Assembly (NCBI GenBank): GCA_035542775.1 | Contig: DATKKX010000406.1 | Coordinates: forward strand, 1 to 11,774 | DNA length: 11,774 nt | DNA from: DATKKX01 sp035542775 | GTDB lineage: Bacteria; Planctomycetota; Phycisphaerae; UBA1845; UTPLA1 | Direction of reading: 5' to 3' | Part shown: positions 1-6,927 of the stretch, piece by piece | How positions within the stretch are numbered: the first letter of the stretch is position 1 | How the letters are laid out: every line of letters starts with the position of its first letter | Position numbers and translations under genes: made by a program | Notes under the pieces: model-generated | Databases searched by the model: none | Seen by the model: only the letters and a program-made list of their open reading frames with translations | What the model was told of the DNA's origin: nothing

Positions 1-551
1 CTCCCAAGGCCGCCGAGGTCGCCCGGGCGATGGGCGTGCTCGTTATCGACCGGCCGCCGGAACTGGCATCCGACACCGCCACGGTCGATTCCGCCGTCCG
101 GCATGCCGTCGAATGCTACGAGAAGATCCGCCGTCCGGTGACCCACGTGGCCATCCTCTACGCCAATGTCCCGATCCGGCCGGCCGGCATCATTGATCGA
201 GCTATGAGGCACTTGATCAAAAGTGCAGCCGACTCGGTCCGCTCGCTGGCTCCTGTCACCAAGCAGCACCCCGACTGGCTCCACCGCCTCGACGGCGACC
301 GGATGATTCAATACCGCAAGAACTCGATCTATCGCCGGCAGGATCTTGAGCGTCTGTATTACCACGACGGGGCGGTGCTCGTCGTCACTCGCAAGTCGCT
401 TTTCATCACCAGCCCTGATGACAATCACGCCTTCCTCGGCGCGGACCGTCGTGGTGTCGTATCCGAAAGCGGCTCGGCCATCGACATTGACGGCCCGGAA
501 GATGCGCGCATCGCCGAAGCCATCATTCGATTCGGCAAGCAGTCGTCCTGA
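1..551 (+). CDS. CMP-sugar (nonulosonic acid) cytidylyltransferase, NeuA/PseF-like, 5' end missing
   Basis: The reading frame is open from the left edge (first full codon at base 3) to TGA at 549-551, so only the C-terminal ~182 residues are visible. They match the acylneuraminate cytidylyltransferase family, which activates sialic, legionaminic or pseudaminic acid with CTP to give a CMP-sugar in the cytoplasm. Recognisable family segments, in order, are VLVIDRPPELASDTATVDSA, LYANVPIRPAGIIDRAM, ADSVRSLAPVTKQHPDW, YRRQDLERLYYHDGAVLVVTRKSLF and the closing AIDIDGPEDARIAEAII. The N-terminal nucleotide-binding motif, which would help name the substrate, lies outside the window, so NeuA cannot be told from PseF or a legionaminate enzyme. 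An internal ATG at 30 is not a credible start, because family similarity continues upstream of it. Flagellin lies about 3 kb away, which fits a role in flagellin or surface glycosylation, but that is inference. Confidence 0.8.
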   Translation, partial: PKAAEVARAMGVLVIDRPPELASDTATVDSAVRHAVECYEKIRRPVTHVAILYANVPIRPAGIIDRAMRHLIKSAADSVRSLAPVTKQHPDWLHRLDGDRMIQYRKNSIYRRQDLERLYYHDGAVLVVTRKSLFITSPDDNHAFLGADRRGVVSESGSAIDIDGPEDARIAEAIIRFGKQSS

Positions 552-838
552 GGCCTCGACCCGCCGCCTCCCGCGTCCGATCTGTCCCATGGATGACACA
601 GCCCCGATCGGCTGCAGGCTAAGGACCGATATCCCGTGTCGCGCCGACGCTGCAAGCGTTACCTTCGGTGGCGGTAAGCTCTGCAGGAAGTGATCGCAGA
701 GCCCATATCGGGCCCGACAACCGTCGCGGCAGGTCAGATTTACTTATGAATCGCAGGCTGCGCCGTACCGATATCCGCGATAGGTGTGGTATGTTTGGGC
801 CGTGCGCCCGAAAACTCTTATCAGCTTGAGACGCCACG
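552..838. other. Intergenic region upstream of the HDOD gene
   Basis: No credible gene lies in this 287-base gap. It contains a hairpin (678-702) and a bipartite direct repeat: GCAGGCT then ACCGATATCC at 614-634 and again at 753-776, with spacers of 4 and 7 bases. A third, inverted CCGATAT sits at 705-711. No convincing -35/-10 pair was found for the HDOD gene. Confidence 0.5.
678..702. other. Short inverted repeat (possible hairpin) after the cytidylyltransferase gene
   Basis: GCTCTGC at 678-684 is followed after 11 bases by its exact reverse complement GCAGAGC at 696-702. No T-run follows on either strand, so it is not a standard intrinsic terminator. It may be an RNA hairpin or a chance repeat. 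Confidence 0.3.
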
Positions 839-1717
839 ATGATTGCGACCAAGCCCAAGAACGACGCCGACGCATTTGTCGAATCTGCCATTACTCAGGT
901 CGGCGAAATCGCCACCTTGCCGGAAGTCACCGTCAAGATTATTCAGATTGTTGAGAATCCCAGGTCCACCGCACGTGACCTGCACGATGTGATCAGAAAT
1001 GACCCGGCGCTGTCCGCCCGGCTGCTCAAGGTTGTCAATTCAGCGTTCTACGGCCTGCCTGGCCAGATCTCCAACTTGGATCGCGCCATCGTCCTGCTCG
1101 GACTGTCGGCCGTGAAGAACATCGCTATCGCGGCGTCGATCACGCACCTGTTCAACGGCGGAACGCCCATCGAGGGCTTCAACGGCGTGCAGGTCTGGCG
1201 GCATGCCATCGCCGTCGGAGTCGCCTCCAGGCTTATCACCGCGGCCCAGGGCAAGCCGTCCGTCGAGGAGACCTTCCTGGCCGGACTCATCCACGATCTC
1301 GGCATGCTGGTCGAGCGGCAGGTCTTCGGCAAGAAGATCGCGGAGGTCATCGCTCGACAGAAGGCCTCGCCCGGCTGCTTCTGCGAGATCGAGCGTCGGA
1401 TCATCGGCACCGACCACCAGGTGCTGGGCATGGCCCTGGCTCAGAAATGGCGCTTTCCGCGGCACCTTTGCACGACCATCGGTTATCACCACCGGGCCGC
1501 GGAACTGGCACCGCCGAACCGCGAGCTGCCCACCATCATCCACATCGCCGATGTCCTCGCTTGCCGGGCGGAATTGGGCTTCTGCTGCAGCGCGGCGCAT
1601 GAAACTTATGGCGACGAAGAGCTGAACTTCATCCACACCACCGCTGCGGACCTCGAAGCCATCTCCGCGAAGCTGCCCGAGGAAGTGGCGGTCGCCGAAT
1701 CAATCTTCAGCGAATAA
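839..1717 (+). CDS. Stand-alone HDOD-domain signalling protein
   Basis: This 292-residue protein is almost entirely one HDOD domain (PF08668), a metal-independent relative of HD phosphohydrolases usually found in regulatory proteins. Family landmarks are VGEIATLPEVTVKIIQIVENP (from about residue 20), the IRNDPALSARLLKVVNSAFYG block, SNLDRAIVLLGLSAVKNIAIAAS, an HD pair within LAGLIHDLGML (H152, D153) and GYHHR near 216-219. It has no signal peptide, membrane segment, receiver, GGDEF or EAL domain, so it should act in the cytoplasm as a single-domain regulator. The start at 839 has only a weak Shine-Dalgarno, and no better in-frame start was found. In other bacteria HDOD proteins are linked to chemotaxis, motility and c-di-GMP control; flagellin is 1.5 kb away. 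It is separated by gaps from both neighbours, so it is probably its own transcription unit. The domain call is firm; the role is unknown. Confidence 0.88.
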   Translation: MIATKPKNDADAFVESAITQVGEIATLPEVTVKIIQIVENPRSTARDLHDVIRNDPALSARLLKVVNSAFYGLPGQISNLDRAIVLLGLSAVKNIAIAASITHLFNGGTPIEGFNGVQVWRHAIAVGVASRLITAAQGKPSVEETFLAGLIHDLGMLVERQVFGKKIAEVIARQKASPGCFCEIERRIIGTDHQVLGMALAQKWRFPRHLCTTIGYHHRAAELAPPNRELPTIIHIADVLACRAELGFCCSAAHETYGDEELNFIHTTAADLEAISAKLPEEVAVAESIFSE

Positions 1718-1846
1718 CAAGTCCTTTCCGCCTCCACCGATCGGTTGGCCGGGTTCCTGGCCCCCCGCGGCATCCCGGGTAATGCCTGGGCTGCGATCAT
1801 CGCTCTGCGGCCCTGCCCCGCGGGCTCCTTTCTGCCGGGCGATGGC

Positions 1847-1876
1847 TTCGCCACCAGGTACCACATGTCGTAGAAT
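1847..1876 (+). promoter_or_regulatory. Candidate promoter for the TIM-barrel gene
   Basis: TAGAAT at 1871-1876 is one base off the -10 consensus. A weak -35-like TTCGCC at 1847-1852 lies 18 bases upstream. A start near 1883 would give a leader of about 25 bases containing the Shine-Dalgarno GGAGG at 1894-1898, consistent with the GTG start at 1908. The -35 is poor. Confidence 0.3.
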
Positions 1877-1907
1877 ATCCGCCCGCCTGATACGGAGGTG
1901 CACGACC

Positions 1908-3071
1908 GTGACGAAGTTCTTTTTCTGGAGTTATCCCTGGGACCTTGAGGAAGAGGGGATCGAGGTCGCGATCGACCGCTTGGGCGGCGACATCGGCGTG
2001 GACGCCGTCTCGGTCGCGACTACCCTGCCGAGTATCAGCGAATTCCGTGCCAGAGCATTCGCCCAGCGAAGAACTGTCGAGCATGACGCCGCGGCGCACT
2101 TCCGGCCCGATGCCACGCGCTATGTGAACACGCGGATCCGCCCGATCCCGTCGCCGTGGATGAAGTCTCGCAATCCGCTGGAAAAGATCGCCCGATACGC
2201 AGACAAGCAGGGGATGAAGGTGCGGGCCTGGACCAATCCCTGCCACGGCAGCGCCATGGCGGCAAAGTACAAGACAGTCGCCTGCATCGACGTCTTCGGC
2301 GACATCAATCCGACCTGGATGTGCCCGAGCAATCCTGATGTGAGGGAGTATGTCGCGTCGTTGGTTGAAGACTTGGCAACCAATTATCCGCTGGACACCA
2401 TCGAGCTCGACGACATGGACTTCGGCAGTCGAGCCCATTCCCATAAGCATCTTCATGCCGGCGTCAGGCCCGGGATGCTTGAGACGATCCTGCTGTCGTG
2501 GTGCTTCTGCCCCTCGTGCCACCAGCGGGCCCGCGACAGCGGCGTCGATGTGGAGGCCGCCGCGGCCGCCGTGGCGGGCCATATCGGGCAGTGGATGCTC
2601 CTGAAAGCACCGGTCCACCGGGATCTCGACTCGCTCCTGGCCTCGGACGACAATCTGGCTGCCTATAACAAGATGCAGACCGAAGCCGTGACTTCTCTCG
2701 TGCGCCTTGCCCGCGAACGGACCAAAACACGATTGATGGTGCATCACGGAACGCCGTGGGCGTCCGGAGGGGTGCCCCCCAGGGCGATGGAAGAAGTAGC
2801 CGACGGGTTGATCGTGCGGGCCCCTCTCCCCGGGCGGACCCACGAGCCCGATTTCCGCTATCCGTACGCCTACCTCGCGGAGAGGACCGAACTGGCCCTG
2901 CTTTGCCACCCGCCGTATGTCAAGGATGGCCCAGCGCTGGTTTCGACCGTCTATCAGGCGGCGCACACCGGCTGTGCCGCGATCGGCTTCTGGAACTACG
3001 GCATCGCCCCCGAGCCCTGCCTGGAATGGGTTCGCCAGGCGGTGCGGTACGCCCGACGCGAATCGATCTGA
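1908..3071 (+). CDS. Putative TIM-barrel glycoside-hydrolase-like protein
   Basis: The start is taken as GTG 1908: GGAGG at 1894-1898 sits nine bases upstream, and the residues before it (open back to an ATG at 1782) look like translated spacer. The protein is 387 residues. The N-terminus reads TKFFFWSYPWDLEEEGIEVA, with no signal peptide, so it is probably cytoplasmic. The pattern is that of a (beta/alpha)8 barrel of the uncharacterised glycosyl-hydrolase-like kind: KVRAWTNPCHG on an early strand, YPLDTIELDDMDFG with acidic residues E166, D168, D169 and D171 at a strand end, RLMVHHGTPWASGG later, and a closing AAIGFWNYGI. A compact CFCPSCH motif (C199, C201, C204, H205) follows the acidic strand and could bind a metal or brace the loop. 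The substrate is unknown. I infer a carbohydrate-active or related barrel enzyme from the pattern alone; a non-hydrolytic barrel is possible. It is convergent with flagellin. Confidence 0.75.
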   Translation: MTKFFFWSYPWDLEEEGIEVAIDRLGGDIGVDAVSVATTLPSISEFRARAFAQRRTVEHDAAAHFRPDATRYVNTRIRPIPSPWMKSRNPLEKIARYADKQGMKVRAWTNPCHGSAMAAKYKTVACIDVFGDINPTWMCPSNPDVREYVASLVEDLATNYPLDTIELDDMDFGSRAHSHKHLHAGVRPGMLETILLSWCFCPSCHQRARDSGVDVEAAAAAVAGHIGQWMLLKAPVHRDLDSLLASDDNLAAYNKMQTEAVTSLVRLARERTKTRLMVHHGTPWASGGVPPRAMEEVADGLIVRAPLPGRTHEPDFRYPYAYLAERTELALLCHPPYVKDGPALVSTVYQAAHTGCAAIGFWNYGIAPEPCLEWVRQAVRYARRESI

Positions 3072-3109
3072 CCATCCGTGAGGCGGCTCCGTCCCGGCCG
3101 GCACAGCGC

Positions 3110-3152
3110 AAAAAGGCACGACGGGACCGAGGATGACCCCCGGCCCCGTCGT
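3110..3152 (-). terminator. Rho-independent terminator of the flagellin gene
   Basis: Arms 3118-3129 and 3141-3152 form a 12-bp stem with an 11-base loop. On the minus-strand RNA one position pairs as G-U (bases 3144/3126); on the plus strand the same position is an A/C mismatch. After the stem the minus strand reads GCC and then five T (3114-3110). The T-run and the G-U pair both assign it to the flagellin transcript, whose stop codon is 41 bases upstream. The plus-strand side lacks a T-run, so it is not an efficient terminator for the convergent gene. Confidence 0.85.
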
Positions 3153-3192
3153 TACCGGTTCAACCCACCAGACACAGGGCGTAACCGCTTGT

Positions 3193-4584
3193 TTATCGCA
3201 GCAGCGAGAGAATCTGGCTCGACTGCTGTGAGGTAACGCCCAGCAATGAAATCGCCGACTGCATCAGCACCTGTTGCTTGCTCAGTTCGGAGGTCTCGAG
3301 AGCGTAGTCCACGTTGTCGATGACCCCGAGAGCGCTTCCCAGAGCTTCCTTGGTGGCGTTCATGCTGTTGACGGCCGTTTCCACTTGGAACTTCTGGAAG
3401 CCGCCGATGCGCCCGCGCTGCGTGGCGACCTGGTTGATCGCCGCCTTCGCGATAGCCACCGCGCTGTTGGCGTTCTGAGACAGGTCATTGGCCCCACCGC
3501 TCTTCAGCGTCGACAGATATCCGTCGCTGCTGTTACCGAGCTGATGAGCGAACAAGCCTTGCACGCCCAGCGTGGCCTGCGTGCTGCTGGTGGTGCCGAG
3601 CTGGAAGGTCATTCCACCGCCGTCAATGTCCACCGTGCCCGCACTGCCCGCCGCGTTGCCCGTGTCAGTCAGGTAGAACTCACCGCTTGTGCCGTTGGAG
3701 TTGAACGACACGCGCAGACCGTCAACGAAGGCTCGCTGGCCGTTGACGTTGACGACTGCGTCGGTGCCCGTGGTGTGAGCGACCGTAGTAAAGTCCGAGT
3801 CGCCGCTGATGTATTGGGCGGAGACGAAGGCGTCGTCGCCGTATGAACGGCTCTGGATATGCAGCTCATTGCCGCTGACCGACGCCGAGACACCGGTGTC
3901 GCTGGCCGCCGCGATGATCTTCGCCGCAACGTCGCTCAGCGCGTCGGTGCTGGCTACCGTGATCGTGGCCGTTCCCAGCGAGCCGGCGACGGTGAACTCG
4001 GCGGCGCTGACACTGGTCGTGTTGGCCAATGTCGCCGACGCCACGGCGCCCTCCGTCACAACATCGACCGCGAAACTCTGTGAAGCGGTCGACGTCGGCC
4101 GCGAGAAGACCTTTACGTCACTCACTTTCGTTGGGTCGCTGGCCGTCGTGCGAATGGACTGCGCACCGTCGAGCAGCTTCTTCCCGTTGAATGAAGCTGT
4201 CTGGATGATGCGGTTGATGGAGTTGATCGCGTTGTCGATCTGCGCCTGGTTGGCGGCGATCTCAGCGCTACTCAAACCACCCTCGCTTGTGCTCTGAGCC
4301 GCCAGGCTTTCGACTTGAGACAGAAGGTTGCCGACTTCCTCCAGCGACTTGTCAGCGACGCTCAACATCGAGTTGGCCCGCTGCCCGTTGGAAATCGCCG
4401 CGTTGACGCCTGTCAACTCGGCATTCAGGCTCGACACAGCAATCATACCAGCCGGGTCATCCTTCCCGGCATTGATCTTGTACCCTGTGGACAAGCGCTG
4501 CAGCGAGTCTGTTTGACTCTGCGATGTCTTGTTGAGGATGTTCAACAGTGTCAATGTGTTGACGTTGTTTACTGAAAGCCCCAT
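3193..4584 (-). CDS. fliC: Flagellin (flagellar filament protein)
   Basis: This 463-residue protein forms the flagellar filament and is exported by the flagellar type III system without a cleaved signal. The conserved N-terminal D0/D1 domain runs from MGLSVNNVNTLTLLNILNKT through LQRLSTGYKINAGKDDPAGM and ISNGQRANSMLSVADKSLEEV to about residue 130. The variable middle includes a segment like the flagellin hook-IN motif (FTVAGSLGTATITVASTDAL to about GNELHIQSRS). The C-terminal domain starts around SAVAIAKAAINQVATQRGRIGGFQ and ends TSQQSSQILSLLR. ATG 4584 is chosen because the family begins exactly at MGLSVNN and AAGGGG lies about ten bases upstream; the frame is open further 5' but encodes no flagellin sequence. 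The gene is monocistronic, with its own terminator and a long upstream region. No chaperone (FliS), cap or hook gene is nearby, so this may be one of several flagellin copies. Confidence 0.95.
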   Translation of the reverse strand: MGLSVNNVNTLTLLNILNKTSQSQTDSLQRLSTGYKINAGKDDPAGMIAVSSLNAELTGVNAAISNGQRANSMLSVADKSLEEVGNLLSQVESLAAQSTSEGGLSSAEIAANQAQIDNAINSINRIIQTASFNGKKLLDGAQSIRTTASDPTKVSDVKVFSRPTSTASQSFAVDVVTEGAVASATLANTTSVSAAEFTVAGSLGTATITVASTDALSDVAAKIIAAASDTGVSASVSGNELHIQSRSYGDDAFVSAQYISGDSDFTTVAHTTGTDAVVNVNGQRAFVDGLRVSFNSNGTSGEFYLTDTGNAAGSAGTVDIDGGGMTFQLGTTSSTQATLGVQGLFAHQLGNSSDGYLSTLKSGGANDLSQNANSAVAIAKAAINQVATQRGRIGGFQKFQVETAVNSMNATKEALGSALGVIDNVDYALETSELSKQQVLMQSAISLLGVTSQQSSQILSLLR

Positions 4585-4885
4585 GTCTTTTTCCCCTTCC
4601 TGCTGGCGAGAACGGATTGACCTCTTGACCTTGGCCTTGTCGCGGCCACTGCTTTCCCATCGCGCTCCGCGGTGCCAGTACTGGCGTCCATGCCGCATTT
4701 TCAATGCTGGCATCCAAGAGTCGCACTTTCGTCCCCCAAACCTAAGATATAATTTTTTCTGGGGCAAAGATCCGCGTTCCGCGATATGGCTGTGCCAAGG
4801 TCATGTCACATAGGAACATAACCACGTCCGTCCCCGTACCTCAGGGTCCGCTTCCGTTGCATGAATCGAAGTGACTGGGAAAAAG
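4585..4885. other. Non-coding region upstream of flagellin
   Basis: These 301 bases separate flagellin from the 244-residue membrane protein gene, which ends at 4886 on the same strand. I see no gene. The region has the flagellin Shine-Dalgarno, a 12-bp perfect palindrome (4674-4685), an A/T-rich patch (4743-4758) and a TTGGCAC half-site on the minus strand (4798-4792). The flagellin promoter must lie here or further up, but no consensus sigma-28 or sigma-54 site is complete. Confidence 0.5.
4674..4685. promoter_or_regulatory. 12-bp perfect palindrome upstream of flagellin, candidate operator
   Basis: GCCAGTACTGGC is a perfect dyad centred about 95 bases upstream of the flagellin ATG. Its length and symmetry would suit a dimeric DNA-binding protein, but no known operator is matched. 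Confidence 0.25.
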
Positions 4886-5620
4886 CTATGAGCCAATGCT
4901 GGCAGGTCGGTTGGCGCCGGCTTTGGATGTCTCCTTCGCCGGTATACTTCCTGAGCCCCCCGTCGCGCCGTCCGCGCCCGAGCCCGATTGCGAGTTGCCG
5001 GTCCGATACTCTTCCAGCTTTGCCAGTATTGAGCGCGGGATCGGCCCGACCCGCCAACTGCCTTCTTCCTTGGCGATGGCCAGCCGAACCTGCTCGGTCT
5101 TTCGTGCCTTGCTGACCGCGAAGTCCTCCAGGACGTACTCAGCTTTCATGACGTAGACCGGTCCCGCGACGTCCGGTACGGTGGGCATCTTCTCCAGGGC
5201 GACAATCCGGACCTGCTTCAGGGCGTTGAACATGGATTCGAATCTGCGGGCCACAAGCGGATCCCCACCGCGGCTGCTCAGCATGAGCCGCAGGTCCGCA
5301 TATTTGCCCTGCATGCAGATTCGTGCGAAGCGGTCCACAAACCGGTTGAGCGACAGGTCGGTAGTCCGCACTGACTCCGGGAAGACGATATCCGGGCGCT
5401 TATCATGATTCAGAACCACCGAGTCAGGAAAAGCGTCCTCCTCCGCCAACAGCGGCTCGTCCATCATGAGGACCAACACGACCGCCCCGATCATAAGCAC
5501 AGCCAGGACGATCAAGGCATAAAACGCCATGCGGCGGAAAGAAGGTCTGTTGGGCCGGTTCCAAATCACGCTTACAGAATACCCGAAAGCGGCAATGGGC
5601 GACAGCGGTTTCCCCCTCAC
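4886..5620 (-). CDS. Single-pass membrane protein of unknown function, downstream of smpB
   Basis: I do not recognise this 244-residue protein. It has a basic N-terminus (WNRPNRPSFRR), one hydrophobic segment at about 31-53 (MAFYALIVLAVLMIGAVVLVLMM) and a soluble part predicted outside the cytoplasm. Within that part a helical stretch (LSLNRFVDRFARICMQGKYADLRLML) is followed by strand-like sequence ending EEGSWRVGPIP, an order reminiscent of NTF2-like domains; this is a guess from pattern only. The last ~37 residues are Gly/Ser/Ala-rich and probably disordered. The start is taken as GTG 5620, preceded by GAGGGG; ATG 5530 at the membrane segment lacks a ribosome binding site but would give a cleaner anchor. 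It lies 58 bases downstream of smpB on the same strand with no terminator between them, so co-transcription is likely. Confidence 0.7.
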   Translation of the reverse strand: MRGKPLSPIAAFGYSVSVIWNRPNRPSFRRMAFYALIVLAVLMIGAVVLVLMMDEPLLAEEDAFPDSVVLNHDKRPDIVFPESVRTTDLSLNRFVDRFARICMQGKYADLRLMLSSRGGDPLVARRFESMFNALKQVRIVALEKMPTVPDVAGPVYVMKAEYVLEDFAVSKARKTEQVRLAIAKEEGSWRVGPIPRSILAKLEEYRTGNSQSGSGADGATGGSGSIPAKETSKAGANRPASIGS

Positions 5621-5678
5621 CCGACCCCTCAGCCCCAGCTGCAGCCGTAGCCAAAGCCCTAAACAGGATATTATCGGC

Positions 5679-6158
5679 CTAAACCCGCCCGCGCCGCTGG
5701 GCCCTGGACATCTCTTTTCGGTCCTCTCGTTGGCGTTCGTCCGCCCGTTTGTCGCTGTGGGTCTTCCCGCGCGCCAGGGCGAGTTCGACCTTCACCAGGC
5801 CCCGGCTGTTAAAATACACGCTCAGGGGCACCAGGGTCTGGCCTTTGATTTGAACTTTGGATTGAAGCTTCCTGATCTCACGCCGATGCAAGAGCAGGCG
5901 CTTGACCCGCTTGGGGTCATGGTTGAACTGATTCCCTTGCTTATAGGGCTGAATCTGGAAGTTGTGCAGGGTCACCTGGTCGCCATCAACGCGAGCATAG
6001 GCCTCGTTAATACTGGCCTCGCCGAGCCGTAAGCTCTTTACTTCAGTGCCTTTAAGTGCGATCCCGGCCTCGACTTTTTCGAGAATCTCGAAATTGAAGC
6101 GGGCCTTCTTGTTCGCGAGCCGAGGGCTCTTTGGACCGCTTGACTTGTCCTTGGCCAT
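5679..6158 (-). CDS. smpB: SsrA-binding protein SmpB (trans-translation)
   Basis: This 159-residue protein is of normal SmpB length. SmpB binds tmRNA (ssrA) and brings it to stalled ribosomes, so that the unfinished protein is tagged and the ribosome freed. Visible family blocks are NKKARFNFEILEKVEAGIAL, KGTEVKSLRLGEASINEAYARV, LHNFQIQPYKQGNQFNHDPKR, KRLLLHRREIRKL, LVPLSVYFNSRGLVKVELALARGK and the very basic tail SDKRADERQREDRKEMSRAQRR, which in the family enters the mRNA channel. Start ATG 6158 gives the usual basic leader MAKDKSSGPKSPRLANKKAR; the frame is open further upstream but those residues are not SmpB-like. There is no convincing Shine-Dalgarno, and a -10-like hexamer lies only 6 bases upstream, suggesting a leaderless mRNA. 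No ssrA gene is visible in the window. Confidence 0.96.
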   Translation of the reverse strand: MAKDKSSGPKSPRLANKKARFNFEILEKVEAGIALKGTEVKSLRLGEASINEAYARVDGDQVTLHNFQIQPYKQGNQFNHDPKRVKRLLLHRREIRKLQSKVQIKGQTLVPLSVYFNSRGLVKVELALARGKTHSDKRADERQREDRKEMSRAQRRGRV

Positions 6159-6164
6159 GACCAG

Positions 6165-6193
6165 ATCGTACCCCAGTGGGAATTCAGCCGCAA
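6165..6193 (-). promoter_or_regulatory. Candidate smpB promoter, leaderless geometry
   Basis: On the minus strand TTGCGG (6193-6188) and TACGAT (6170-6165) are separated by exactly 17 bases. Six bases separate TACGAT from the A of the smpB ATG (6158), which would place transcription start on the initiation codon itself. TACGAT matches the -10 consensus at 4 of 6 positions and TTGCGG the -35 at 3 of 6. Confidence 0.4.
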
Positions 6194-6230
6194 CGTCCGA
6201 GGAGGTTGCAGCGCCAATCCGCCGAAAGGG

Positions 6231-6236
6231 TATAAT
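6231..6236 (+). promoter_or_regulatory. Perfect -10 hexamer for the ECF sigma gene
   Basis: TATAAT at 6231-6236 is a full match to the housekeeping -10 element. The ATG at 6249 is 12 bases further on, so transcription would begin about five to seven bases before it. Only a poor -35 (TTGCAG, 6206-6211, 19-base spacer) is visible. No ECF-type AAC/CGTC promoter pair was seen, which argues against simple autoregulation from this site. Confidence 0.5.
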
Positions 6237-6248
6237 AGATTGACAACG

Positions 6249-6890
6249 ATGAACAATGGCGACGCCAGCGATGTCCGGTTGACGCCGCTGCGCGAACGAA
6301 CGTTGATCGAGAACGCTCGCGGCGGGTGCGCGGAGAGTGCGCGCAAGCTCGTGCTCGCCCATCAGGATCGCCTTCATGCGTTTGTCTGGCGGATCGTCCG
6401 CAATCAACAGGATGCGGAGGAGATCTGCCAGGATGCATTCCTGCGGGCCTTTCAATCGCTGGGAAGCTTTGATTTCTCGTATCGGTTCAGCACATGGCTC
6501 TTCACCATTGGTTATCGGCTGTGCCTGAACACGCTACGGCGCCGAAGAGACTATACCGGCGACATCGACCTCGACGCGATCGGCCCGAGGAGATCGACCG
6601 GCGAAAGCGGAACGGTGGCGGACCAGGTGGCCAACAGCGACGAGGCCATCCGCTTGAAGAAATTAATCTGGGAATCCGTCGATGAACTGACACCGCCGCA
6701 GCGTGCAACTGTATTACTCTTTTATAGAGAGATGCTCAGTTGCCAGGAGATCGGCGAGATTCTCGGGATGCCGGCGGCGACGGTGAAGAGCCACCTTCAC
6801 CGGGCGCGAAGCCGGCTGAAGGAAGTGCTGAGCGTTCAGATGGCGGACGACTGGCCGGAAGTCCGGCGTGCTGAAGGAGGAGCTGCCTAG
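6249..6890 (+). CDS. RpoE-like ECF RNA polymerase sigma factor
   Basis: This 213-residue ECF sigma factor directs RNA polymerase to a dedicated promoter set when released by its anti-sigma factor. Region 2 spans roughly residues 30-100: LVLAHQDRLHAFVWRIVRNQ, QDAEEICQDAFLRAFQSL and the -10 recognition stretch FSYRFSTWLFTIGYRLCLNTLRRRR. A linker of about 50 residues leads to region 4, SVDELTPPQRATVLLFYREM followed by the helix-turn-helix SCQEIGEILGMPAATVKSHLHRARSRLKE. ATG 6249 is preferred; a TTG at 6240 in the same frame is only three bases from the TATAAT and would be upstream of the likely transcription start. No Shine-Dalgarno precedes either. The anti-sigma gene begins 82 bases downstream on the same strand, the usual pairing. 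No extra C-terminal domain is present. Confidence 0.94.
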   Translation: MNNGDASDVRLTPLRERTLIENARGGCAESARKLVLAHQDRLHAFVWRIVRNQQDAEEICQDAFLRAFQSLGSFDFSYRFSTWLFTIGYRLCLNTLRRRRDYTGDIDLDAIGPRRSTGESGTVADQVANSDEAIRLKKLIWESVDELTPPQRATVLLFYREMLSCQEIGEILGMPAATVKSHLHRARSRLKEVLSVQMADDWPEVRRAEGGAA

Positions 6891-6927
6891 GGCGGCACCC
6901 CCTTTCGCACCGGTCGAGGCGCCCTCT

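Noticed and set aside
1760..1824. Hairpin terminator after the HDOD gene (CCCGCGG with CCGCGGG)
   Set aside because: The arms are parts of near-palindromic GC runs about 47 bases apart and no T-run follows.
1782..1907. N-terminal extension of the TIM-barrel protein from ATG 1782
   Set aside because: The extension is Arg/Pro/Ala-rich with no domain-like pattern and contains a -10-like element; the Shine-Dalgarno points to GTG 1908.
1797..3119. 440-codon open frame on the minus strand opposite the TIM-barrel gene
   Set aside because: It has no recognisable family and no ribosome binding site. The plus-strand gene has a strong Shine-Dalgarno and barrel-like sequence.
4748..4753. TATAAT on the plus strand upstream of flagellin
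   Set aside because: No usable -35 and no plus-strand gene downstream for 1.5 kb; likely chance in an A/T-rich patch.
4783..4798. Sigma-54-like promoter (TTGGCAC on the minus strand) for flagellin
   Set aside because: The -24 half matches, but the -12 element reads TATC instead of TTGC and the leader would be about 190 bases. It was not strong enough to annotate.
6240..6245. TTGACA, a perfect -35 hexamer, at the start of the sigma gene
   Set aside because: No -10-like sequence 16-18 bases downstream, and it overlaps the start region of the coding sequence.
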